NCBI GenBank assembly: GCA_029237685.1
Contig: JAQZBV010000015.1
Coordinates: forward strand, 1-49,612
Source: Cytophagaceae bacterium
GTDB taxonomy: Bacteria; Bacteroidota; Bacteroidia; Cytophagales; Cytophagaceae
Direction: 5' to 3'
Length of the DNA: 49,612 nt
Shown here: positions 43,728 through 49,612 of the stretch, piece by piece
Layout: each line of letters opens with the position of its first letter
Numbering within the stretch: the stretch's first letter is position 1
Notes under the pieces: generated by a model
Database searches by the model: none
What the model was told of the DNA's origin: nothing
Seen by the model: only the letters and a program-made list of their open reading frames with translations
Translations under genes and position numbers: made by a program

Positions 43728-44654
43728 ATGGCTAAATCAAATTCTAGAATAGCTATTCTCGGTGCATTGGCATCCAACATCGCCATCGCCATTGTTAAAT
43801 TTATTGCCGCCGGTATTACAGGGAGTTCCGCAATGATCTCCGAAGGAATTCACTCGTTGGTAGACAGCGCCAATACGGCTTTGTTATTATTCGGTTTGAA
43901 AAGAAGCAACCGTGCGCCTGATCCGAAGCATCCTTTTGGTTATGGAAAGGAATTGTATTTCTGGACATTGGTGGTGGCAACTTCCTTGTTCGCGATCGGA
44001 GGAGGAATGTCGATCTATGAAGGGATCGAACACATGAAACATCCGGAACCCTTAACAGATCCTTTCTGGAATTATATCGTACTGGCTTGTGGATTGGTGT
44101 TCAGCACTTTTTCTTTTGTCATCGCTTACAAAGAGTTTAAGAAAAGCAACGAAGGGAAGTCTGTGTGGCGTGCGATTCAAGACAGCAAAGATCCGGGTAC
44201 CTTCGCCATTTTATTTGAAGATACAGCAGATATTTTGGGTATGTTAGTTGCTTTTCTTGGTGTGTATTTCGGACATGCCTTAGACAATCCTTACATCGAC
44301 GGAGCGGCTTCGATTATGATCGGCTTGATACTCTGTGCGACATCCTTTATGTTGGCCTATGAAACGAAAGGCTTACTCATCGGTGAATCGGCGGATCCCG
44401 AAGTGCTGAAACAAATTTCTGAGTTAGTGATGGCAGATCCTGCGGTAGAATATTCCAAACCTCCATTGACGATGCACATCGGAGCGACGAATATCTTATT
44501 GGCCTTAGGCATTAGTTTTGAAAAAAATCTAACCGCAGAACAAGTAGCGGAAGCCATCGATCGCCTGGAAGTCACCATTCGCAAACAGTATCCGGATGTA
44601 CAGCGCATTTATATTGAAGCGAAGTCGATTGCTTATTTTGCTGAAAGCAAATAG
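43728..44654 (+). CDS. cation diffusion facilitator (CDF) metal transporter
   Basis: 308 residues from the ATG at 43728 (MAKSNSRIAILGALASNIAI). Six membrane helices cover about 8-205. Metal-binding residues are HSLVDSAN (H42, D46) and EDTADILG in helix 5, which places it near the SLC30A9-like branch. It should export zinc or a related divalent cation by proton exchange. The cytoplasmic C-terminal domain is present. The stop codon TAG is part of the first AGTTGTT unit of the following repeat. Confidence 0.9.
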   Translation: MAKSNSRIAILGALASNIAIAIVKFIAAGITGSSAMISEGIHSLVDSANTALLLFGLKRSNRAPDPKHPFGYGKELYFWTLVVATSLFAIGGGMSIYEGIEHMKHPEPLTDPFWNYIVLACGLVFSTFSFVIAYKEFKKSNEGKSVWRAIQDSKDPGTFAILFEDTADILGMLVAFLGVYFGHALDNPYIDGAASIMIGLILCATSFMLAYETKGLLIGESADPEVLKQISELVMADPAVEYSKPPLTMHIGATNILLALGISFEKNLTAEQVAEAIDRLEVTIRKQYPDVQRIYIEAKSIAYFAESK

Positions 44655-44796
44655 TTGTTAGTTGTTAGTTATTAGTTGTTAGTTCGGCTATTATAACGAA
44701 AGAATAAATAATAAAGGATTAAATAAAAGAAAGCCTTCTGCTTAACAGAAGGCTTTCTTTTTATCTGTTAATTATTAAAACTAACAACTAACAACT
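44653..44796. repeat. heptamer-array inverted repeat (AGTTGTT type) enclosing a terminator
   Basis: Left arm 44653-44680 is AGTTGTT, AGTTGTT, AGTTATT, AGTTGTT. Right arm 44779-44796 is AACT, AACAACT, AACAACT. The CDF stop (44652-44654) overlaps the left arm and the AEC stop (44795-44797) overlaps the right arm. The bidirectional terminator at 44725-44761 lies in the spacer. Confidence 0.8.
44725..44761. terminator. bidirectional terminator between the CDF and AEC genes
   Basis: A perfect 16-bp stem (44725-44740 with 44746-44761; core GAAAGCCTTCTG / CAGAAGGCTTTC) with a 5-base loop and A/T tracts on both sides serves both convergent genes. Confidence 0.92.
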
Positions 44797-45709
44797 AAAT
44801 CGTTTTCGCAATCGCATACCACACCGCCAGCGTGAAAGCCGACAGCGGTATCCCAAACCCGATCATCATGCTGCTGAGTCTTGGTTTCAGACCGTGTGCT
44901 GCGGAAACAATGGTCGCGGTGATCATGGAAGGCATGGCGGCTTCCATCAGGCAAACTTCCACTACTTTTCCTTTCCCTTCCAGGAGTACAACATAGAGCA
45001 GGTAAATCAGGGCAGGCGTCAGAATGAGTTTGTAGAGCAAACCTAAACCTAAGAATTCCCAGTGCTGACTGTGGCGCTCGAATTTTAATTGCAGCCCTAC
45101 GGATACCAAGGCAATGGGTGTGACCAATGCGCCTAATTTTTCGAGTACAAATTTCAAACTGCCTTCAACATGCCAACCGAATGGAATCATGAGAAGAGCG
45201 AGAGCAAACGCAATGAAGGGAGGAAACAACACGATTTTTTTGATCATGTCTCCGGTGTTTGAATTGGCGCCTCTGGAATAATAAGCGGCTGTAGCGATAC
45301 CGAGTGTGGTCAAGACTAAAAACGATCCGGTTTGATCTAAGATGACCGCGGTTTTTAATCCTTCTTGTCCATACAATGTTTCAATCACAGGAAAACCAAT
45401 GAAAGAAGTATTGCCTAAACCGGCAGTAATGATCAGACAGCCGGTCAGGCTTTTAGACCATCCTAGTTTTTTGCTGAGTAGACGAAAGAAAATAAAAGAA
45501 CCTGCAAAGGTGATCCAGGCCACGCCGATAGGGAAGAGCAGCGAGGCGTTGATTTCTATACCGGGTATGTAGTAAAATGCAATAGCCGGTAAGCAAATGT
45601 AAATGATGAATTGATTCAGCGTTAAATGCGCGTTAGCAGGGAAGGCTTTTGTCCATTGAAGCGCTAAGCCAATGATTAAACATAAGAATAAAAGTATAAA
45701 TTGATCCAT
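44795..45709 (-). CDS. AEC-family (auxin efflux carrier-like) permease
   Basis: A 304-residue protein with about ten hydrophobic helices over the whole length. The conserved AEC features GLGNTSFIGFPVIETLYGQEG in the first half and EAAMPSMITATIVSAAHG in the second are present. It probably transports an organic acid or similar solute across the inner membrane; the substrate is unknown. It is flanked on both sides by AGTTGTT-type heptamer arrays. Confidence 0.85.
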   Translation of the reverse strand: MDQFILLFLCLIIGLALQWTKAFPANAHLTLNQFIIYICLPAIAFYYIPGIEINASLLFPIGVAWITFAGSFIFFRLLSKKLGWSKSLTGCLIITAGLGNTSFIGFPVIETLYGQEGLKTAVILDQTGSFLVLTTLGIATAAYYSRGANSNTGDMIKKIVLFPPFIAFALALLMIPFGWHVEGSLKFVLEKLGALVTPIALVSVGLQLKFERHSQHWEFLGLGLLYKLILTPALIYLLYVVLLEGKGKVVEVCLMEAAMPSMITATIVSAAHGLKPRLSSMMIGFGIPLSAFTLAVWYAIAKTI

Positions 45710-45714
45710 TGGAA

Positions 45715-45816
45715 AGTTGTTAGTTGTTAGTTGTTAGTTGTTAGTTCGTAAATACTAACTGCAGGGATATTTTCATTCATAAAAAGAAATAGTTTTAAAC
45801 TAACAACTAACAACTA
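45715..45816. repeat. heptamer-array hairpin (AGTTGTT type) between AEC and methyltransferase genes
   Basis: Left arm 45715-45742 is four identical AGTTGTT units plus AGTT. Right arm about 45797-45816 is AACTAACAACT then AACAACTA. The stop codon of the methyltransferase (45814-45816) lies in the right arm. This is the most regular copy in the window. Confidence 0.85.
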
Positions 45817-46536
45817 TTTTATCCCTCCAAAAGCCGCGAAGCAACTGTTCTTGTGTAAAATTTCTACTTCTTTGAAGCCTACTTTTTTCATGAGGTCTAA
45901 TTGAAAATTTAAAGAACGTGGCGAATCTTCTTTCGCAATGTAATCCAATACCTTTTGTTTGTATACTGCACCGTCCACACTTTCTAAATAATCGCCATAC
46001 TTTTCCCAAATGTAATCATTGATGATCGGATTGTGTTGCACAATCAAATCAGAGATCCAAAAGCTGCCGCCTGGTTTCAATGCTTTGTATAATTTATTAA
46101 ATACAAATTCCCAATCAGCCTCGTCTCTTAAATGATGCAATACCGCGCCGGCTAAAATGATGTCGTACTGTTCAGCCGATAAGTTGAGGTCTCTGATGTC
46201 ACTTTGAACAACAATGACTTCTCCATTCGTCTCATGAGCGATCCGTTCAAAGGCCTTGTCCAGCATGGGTTTGCTGAGGTCTATCAACGTGCAGTTGAGG
46301 TTCGGAAGTTTGGACAGCATTTTCAAGGTATAGTTTCCCGCACCACAACCGATGTCTAACAGTTGAGTGGCTGATGGATTGATTCTTTTAGCTGACTCTG
46401 TGATGAGTTCTAAAGAAAGTGTCGCATCGAGAGTAGATACTTGTCCGGTTTCCAATTTGGAAAAACGTTCGACGTCGTGATCGAAACGTTCACGGATTTC
46501 TTGGGTGGTGGATTTGTTGTTGTAATTATTGCTCAT
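45814..46536 (-). CDS. class I SAM-dependent methyltransferase
   Basis: 240 residues from the ATG at 46536 (MSNNYNNKSTTQEIRERFDH); the longer frame enters the MITE-like repeat. The SAM motif is LLDIGCGAGNYTLKML (about 78-93), followed by IDLSKPMLDKA, IILAGAVLHHL and the motif III region GGSFWISDL. The substrate cannot be inferred. It lies between two repeat elements. Confidence 0.85.
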   Translation of the reverse strand: MSNNYNNKSTTQEIRERFDHDVERFSKLETGQVSTLDATLSLELITESAKRINPSATQLLDIGCGAGNYTLKMLSKLPNLNCTLIDLSKPMLDKAFERIAHETNGEVIVVQSDIRDLNLSAEQYDIILAGAVLHHLRDEADWEFVFNKLYKALKPGGSFWISDLIVQHNPIINDYIWEKYGDYLESVDGAVYKQKVLDYIAKEDSPRSLNFQLDLMKKVGFKEVEILHKNSCFAAFGGIK

Positions 46537-46550
46537 AGTAATTGAATCAT

Positions 46551-46691
46551 CTGTCTTGCCCCTAAATCCCCTGAAGGGGACTTCTCGCAAATTGCTTTCG
46601 TGTAACTCTTTTTGTTTTGATTCGATATGATCGAAAGATATTTATAAACCACCACACTAAAGTCCCCTTCAGGGGATTTCGGGGCCAGCTT
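46551..46691. mobile_element. MITE-like element copy B
   Basis: Left arm 46551-46583 and right arm about 46660-46691 are inverted repeats around CCCCTAAATCCCCTGAAG and CTTCAGGGGATTTCGGGG, with a few mismatches in the outermost bases. The 76-bp interior resembles copy C (CGCAAA..TGC.TTCGTGTAA, then TTTTGATTC). It has no coding capacity and lies just upstream of the methyltransferase start. Confidence 0.7.
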
Positions 46692-46694
46692 GTT

Positions 46695-47228
46695 TTACAA
46701 CAGAAGCTTTTCAATTTCCTTCCACGTACTCACTCTCCTATGTTTCCCCGCATCCGCTAGCGCATTGTGGGGTTGGGAGAAGAGAATGGTTTGTCCTGTA
46801 AAGTAATCCAGGTTTTTGAAATGATCATCGATCATGATGTCTGCCTGTATGATGGCTTTGCTGCCGCAGAACACCATTTGTTTCCAGCTGATGAAAGGAA
46901 AATGTTCTCCTAACCAGGCTTGTTTCTCCGAAAGACTTTTTGGGAATTCTGTAGCGGAGGAAACGATGAAGACTTCGTATTGTTGATGGAGTTGTTCGAG
47001 GATTTGTTGACTGTCTTTCATCACCGGAGCGGTGCGAAAGAAATCGTCGGATAACACGTGATCTCTACCAAATTGAAATGCTTCCAGTTCTAGTACACCG
47101 GTTACGCTTTCCAATGTTTTGCGTGTGCCTGTTTTTATTTCGTCCAGTCTGAAAAACTGTTCGTATACATCGGCTAGCACACCGTCCATGTCAACGGCAA
47201 TGCGTTTCTTTAATTTAATGTCATTCAT
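46695..47228 (-). CDS. 5'(3')-deoxyribonucleotidase (HAD superfamily)
   Basis: 177 residues from the ATG at 47228 (MNDIKLKKRIAVDMDGVLAD); alternative ATGs at 47234 and 47246 add up to six residues. The HAD nucleophile motif is D13-M-D15-G. Later motifs are FIVSSATEFP and IMIDDHFKNL. The family removes phosphate from deoxyribonucleotides. MITE-like copies B and C sit at its two ends. Confidence 0.82.
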   Translation of the reverse strand: MNDIKLKKRIAVDMDGVLADVYEQFFRLDEIKTGTRKTLESVTGVLELEAFQFGRDHVLSDDFFRTAPVMKDSQQILEQLHQQYEVFIVSSATEFPKSLSEKQAWLGEHFPFISWKQMVFCGSKAIIQADIMIDDHFKNLDYFTGQTILFSQPHNALADAGKHRRVSTWKEIEKLLL

Positions 47229-47246
47229 CTCCATACTCGCGCTCAC

Positions 47247-47394
47247 ACTGTCTAGCCCCTAAATCCCCTAAAGGGGACTTCCCCGCAAAATGCATTCGTG
47301 TAATTCAATTTATTTTTTTTGATTCTATTATCACAGAGGATTTTATTAATCACTGAACCAAAGTCCCCTTTAGGGGATTTAGGGGTAAGACAGT
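47247..47394. mobile_element. MITE-like element copy C
   Basis: Arms 47247-47280 and 47361-47394 are near-perfect inverted repeats (outer ACTGTCTAGCCCCTAA versus TTAGGGGTAAGACAGT). The interior is homologous to copy B. Length is 148 bp, no ORF. Confidence 0.75.
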
Positions 47395-47408
47395 TTGTAA
47401 AAGACCAT

Positions 47409-47441
47409 AAAAGAAAAGGCCCGTAAGGGCCTTTTTCTTTT
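47409..47441. terminator. terminator of trxA, symmetrical
   Basis: The stem AAAAGAAAAGGCCC (47409-47422) pairs with 47427-47441 around a GTAA loop. On the minus strand this gives GGGCC followed by T-rich sequence 20 bp after the thioredoxin stop. Confidence 0.9.
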
Positions 47442-47442
47442 A

Positions 47443-47763
47443 TTATAACTGAGCTTTGATTTTATCTGCTAAAGCTGTTTTCGGTACAGCACCTATTTGT
47501 TTGTCCACGATTTCTCCGTTTTTGAAGACCAACAAGGTTGGGATACTTCTGATACCGAAGCGGGCAGAGATAGCAGGGTTATCGTCTACGTTTATTTTAC
47601 CTATGACAGCTTTACCTTCAAAATCTCCGGCAAGTTCTTCCACCACAGGGCCTATCATTTTACAAGGACCGCACCATTCAGCCCAAAAGTCTACCAATAC
47701 TGGTTGTCCTGTTTTGATGATTTCATCAAAATTAGCATCTGTGATTTCTATCGCTTTACCCAT
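47443..47763 (-). CDS. trxA: thioredoxin
   Basis: A 106-residue thioredoxin with WCGPC at residues 30-34 and the cis-Pro segment RSIPTLLVF. It is a cytoplasmic disulfide reductant. Standard length. It is monocistronic between a strong terminator and the dnaE 3' end. Confidence 0.95.
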   Translation of the reverse strand: MGKAIEITDANFDEIIKTGQPVLVDFWAEWCGPCKMIGPVVEELAGDFEGKAVIGKINVDDNPAISARFGIRSIPTLLVFKNGEIVDKQIGAVPKTALADKIKAQL

Positions 47764-47843
47764 GTTTGTAACTTAGTTTAATCTGTTATTTCTGTTTCCT
47801 TATTGTATTGTAAACTTAATGTTTTTTGGAGATAAATAGTTCC

Positions 47844-49612
47844 TTAAGACAAGATTTTGTACTCAATCCCTTCCATTTCGTCCAGCGTATTTAAGAGGGT
47901 ATTATTGGGGTCAATCTTGTATTTTCTTGAAAACGACTCCGTTGAAATGCGTTCTTCCGCATCAATGATCTGGAAATAGACATTGCTGCCTCCTTTATGG
48001 GCAGTAAATGTTTCTTCCAGTTGATTGACCAATTGACTGGTTAATCGTTGTGTATTGATTTTGAGGCGAATTCCCTTGCAGAATTTGGCTCTGATCTCAC
48101 TCAGCAATTCCATGTAAGTAGGCGTAAATCTCCAGCTGTCCGGTTGGCCGAAACGGTTTTTAACCGCTCCTTTGATGAACAGAAATTGACCGGGATGAAT
48201 GTAATTGCTAAAGCTTGCGTGGTCTTTTCCAAACAGTGCAATCTCTAAAGACCCATGATAATCTTCGAGTGAAAAGATAATGTAGTTGTTCCCGTTTTTG
48301 GCCTGACCGTTTTTGATGGCGGATACAATACCGCCGATTTGCACTTCGCGGTCTTTCATGTCCATTACTTTTTCCAAACTGCAGGTACAGAAATTATCGA
48401 TCTCCAGTTTGAACAAATCCAGCGGATGGCCTGAAATGTAGAAGCCTACAATTTCTTTTTCGCGCTTGAGTTTTTCTATATCTGACCAGGGTTCACAAGT
48501 CGGAATTCTCGGCGCAACAATTTCTGTATTTTCTCCACCGCCGAATAGCGACACTTGCGGCGTGTTTTGTTCGCTTTGCCAGTTGTTGCCGTAGCGGATC
48601 GCTTTTTCAATGAGCGACATGTTGTCTTTGTCGTGCACATGAAAATATTGTGCACGGTGCACGCCTTCAAAACAATCGAACGCACCGGACAAAGCCATGG
48701 CTTCAAACGTCTTGCGGTTGGCGGCTTTCAGGTTGATGCGACGGGTGAGGTCAAAGATGTCTTTGTAGGGCCCTTTGGCTATGCGTTCTTCGGCAATCGC
48801 CTGCACGGCGCCTTCCCCAACGCCTTTCACAGCACCCATGCCGAAGCGGATCTGTTTGTTTTTGTTCACCGAAAACTGGTAAGAACTTTCATTCACACAA
48901 GGACCGAGTACATTCAGTCCCATGCGTTTGCATTCCTCCATGAAGAAGGTGATCTTATCGATGTTGCTCAAGTTGTGTGTGAGCACCGAAGCCATGTATT
49001 CTTCCGGGTAATGCGCCTTCAGGTAACCCGTCTGGAAGGCCACGAACGCGTAACAGGTCGAGTGGGATTTGTTGAAGGCGTAAGAAGCGAAAGCCTCCCA
49101 GTCGGTCCATACTTTTTCCAGCGTCTTCGGATCGTGTCCGTTTTTCGCGGCGTTCTCGATGAATTGTGGTTTGAGTTTGTCCAGTGTTTTTTTATCCTTC
49201 TTACCCATCGCTTTACGCAATACATCGGCGTCACCTTTGGTGAAGTTGGCGAGTTGCTGCGAGAGCAACATCACTTGCTCCTGGTATACCGTGATCCCAT
49301 ACGTATCGGCAAGTTGTTCTTCCATGGCCGCCAAATCGTATTCCACTTTCTTGCGACCGTGTTTACGATCGATGAAGAGCGGGATATATTCGAGCGGACC
49401 CGGACGGTACAAGGCGTTCATTGCGATCAAGTCTTCAAACTTGTCGGGTTTCAATTCACGCAAATATTTTTGCATCCCCGCGGATTCAAACTGGAAGGTT
49501 CCGTTGGTATCGCCGCGTTGGTAGAGTTCTAATGTTTTGATGTCATCTAAAGGAATATCATCGATGACAATGTCTATGCCGTGGTTTTCTTTGATGAGCT
49601 TTAGCGCATCAC
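47844..49612 (-). CDS. dnaE: DNA polymerase III alpha subunit, C-terminal part (runs off the right edge)
   Basis: The frame is open from the right window edge, reading DIVIDDIPLDDIKTLELYQRGD and then FQFESAGMQKYLRELKP, so the ATG at 49475 is internal and not the start. About 589 residues are visible: end of the palm, the finger domain (NALYRPGPLEYIPLFIDRKHG, YQEQVMLLSQQLANF, AFNKSHSTCYAFVAFQTGYL), HhH-like segment (MGAVKGVGEGAVQAIAEERI), OB-fold (IGGIVSAIKNGQAKNGN) and the C-terminal tail. It is the replicative polymerase catalytic subunit. Confidence 0.95.
   Translation of the reverse strand, partial: DALKLIKENHGIDIVIDDIPLDDIKTLELYQRGDTNGTFQFESAGMQKYLRELKPDKFEDLIAMNALYRPGPLEYIPLFIDRKHGRKKVEYDLAAMEEQLADTYGITVYQEQVMLLSQQLANFTKGDADVLRKAMGKKDKKTLDKLKPQFIENAAKNGHDPKTLEKVWTDWEAFASYAFNKSHSTCYAFVAFQTGYLKAHYPEEYMASVLTHNLSNIDKITFFMEECKRMGLNVLGPCVNESSYQFSVNKNKQIRFGMGAVKGVGEGAVQAIAEERIAKGPYKDIFDLTRRINLKAANRKTFEAMALSGAFDCFEGVHRAQYFHVHDKDNMSLIEKAIRYGNNWQSEQNTPQVSLFGGGENTEIVAPRIPTCEPWSDIEKLKREKEIVGFYISGHPLDLFKLEIDNFCTCSLEKVMDMKDREVQIGGIVSAIKNGQAKNGNNYIIFSLEDYHGSLEIALFGKDHASFSNYIHPGQFLFIKGAVKNRFGQPDSWRFTPTYMELLSEIRAKFCKGIRLKINTQRLTSQLVNQLEETFTAHKGGSNVYFQIIDAEERISTESFSRKYKIDPNNTLLNTLDEMEGIEYKILS

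Noticed and set aside
48555-49532. Long plus-strand open frame (325 codons) opposite dnaE
   Set aside because: It is the antisense shadow of a clearly conserved dnaE frame, with no recognisable domain and a biased composition.
1-49612. tRNA or rRNA genes
   Set aside because: No cloverleaf-like stretch with a T-loop and acceptor stem was seen in any intergenic gap.

Overview
The window looks like chromosome from a member of the Bacteroidota, most likely a Cytophagales-like gliding or saprophytic lineage with moderate GC. The evidence is: an arginine pathway built on a succinyl/acetylornithine carbamoyltransferase (ArgF') instead of ordinary ArgF; two secreted enzymes with C-terminal type IX secretion (T9SS) sorting domains (a GH16 glucanase and a PhoX phosphatase); a TonB-dependent receptor with a carboxypeptidase-regulatory-like N-domain; lipoproteins with Cys-Lys-rich or acidic starts; no Shine-Dalgarno-like sequences where I looked; and promoters of the TAnnTTTG type. 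No rRNA, tRNA, CRISPR array, phage or transposase gene is visible. I cannot name the species. Layout: (1) 1-7956, minus strand: arginine operon, in transcription order GNAT, argG, argC, argD, a parvulin PPIase, argF', argB, argE, argH (cut by the left edge). (2) 8245-14040, plus strand: a TetR regulator with a palindromic operator, then a type-I-secretion-like exporter (ABC/HlyD/TolC) whose ABC ATPase has lost most catalytic motifs; its TolC frame runs into thrA. (3) 13985-18706: thrA-thrB-thrC, closed by a clear terminator, then a cold-shock protein. (4) 19213-22564: T9SS-exported GH16 glucanase and a PEGA/beta-barrel protein. (5) 26481-22567, minus: polX (degenerate polymerase palm, intact PHP nuclease), a heptosyltransferase and a TPR protein. 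(6) 27051-32017, plus: EVE-domain protein, pyrR-pyrB, two tiny lipoproteins, cmk, ispH, DUF502 membrane protein. (7) 32200-39643: a TonB-dependent receptor, a beta-helix lipoprotein, a small lipoprotein and PhoX. Three of these four have upstream arrays of NNTAACA-like units at 11-bp steps, as expected for PhoB-type boxes; I read this as a phosphate-starvation locus. (8) 39723-43566: a three-gene coupled operon encoding a MauG-like diheme enzyme, a CPLC thioredoxin-fold protein and a c-heme/copper (PHM/DBH-like) monooxygenase, the most unusual enzyme set here. (9) 43728-49612: CDF metal transporter, AEC permease, SAM methyltransferase, deoxyribonucleotidase, thioredoxin and the C-terminal part of dnaE at the right edge. 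Intergenic space is rich in two kinds of non-coding element. The first is hairpins whose arms are arrays of a 7-bp unit (AGTTGTT, AGTGGTC, AGTTTTC and similar), often touching stop codons. The second is a short MITE-like element with about 34-bp terminal inverted repeats carrying CCCCTAAATCCCCT, in three copies, two of them flanking the deoxyribonucleotidase gene. The strongest candidates for something new are the 11-bp-periodic promoter arrays of the phosphate locus, the diheme/thioredoxin/copper-monooxygenase operon, the ATPase-degenerate exporter and the heptamer-hairpin family.
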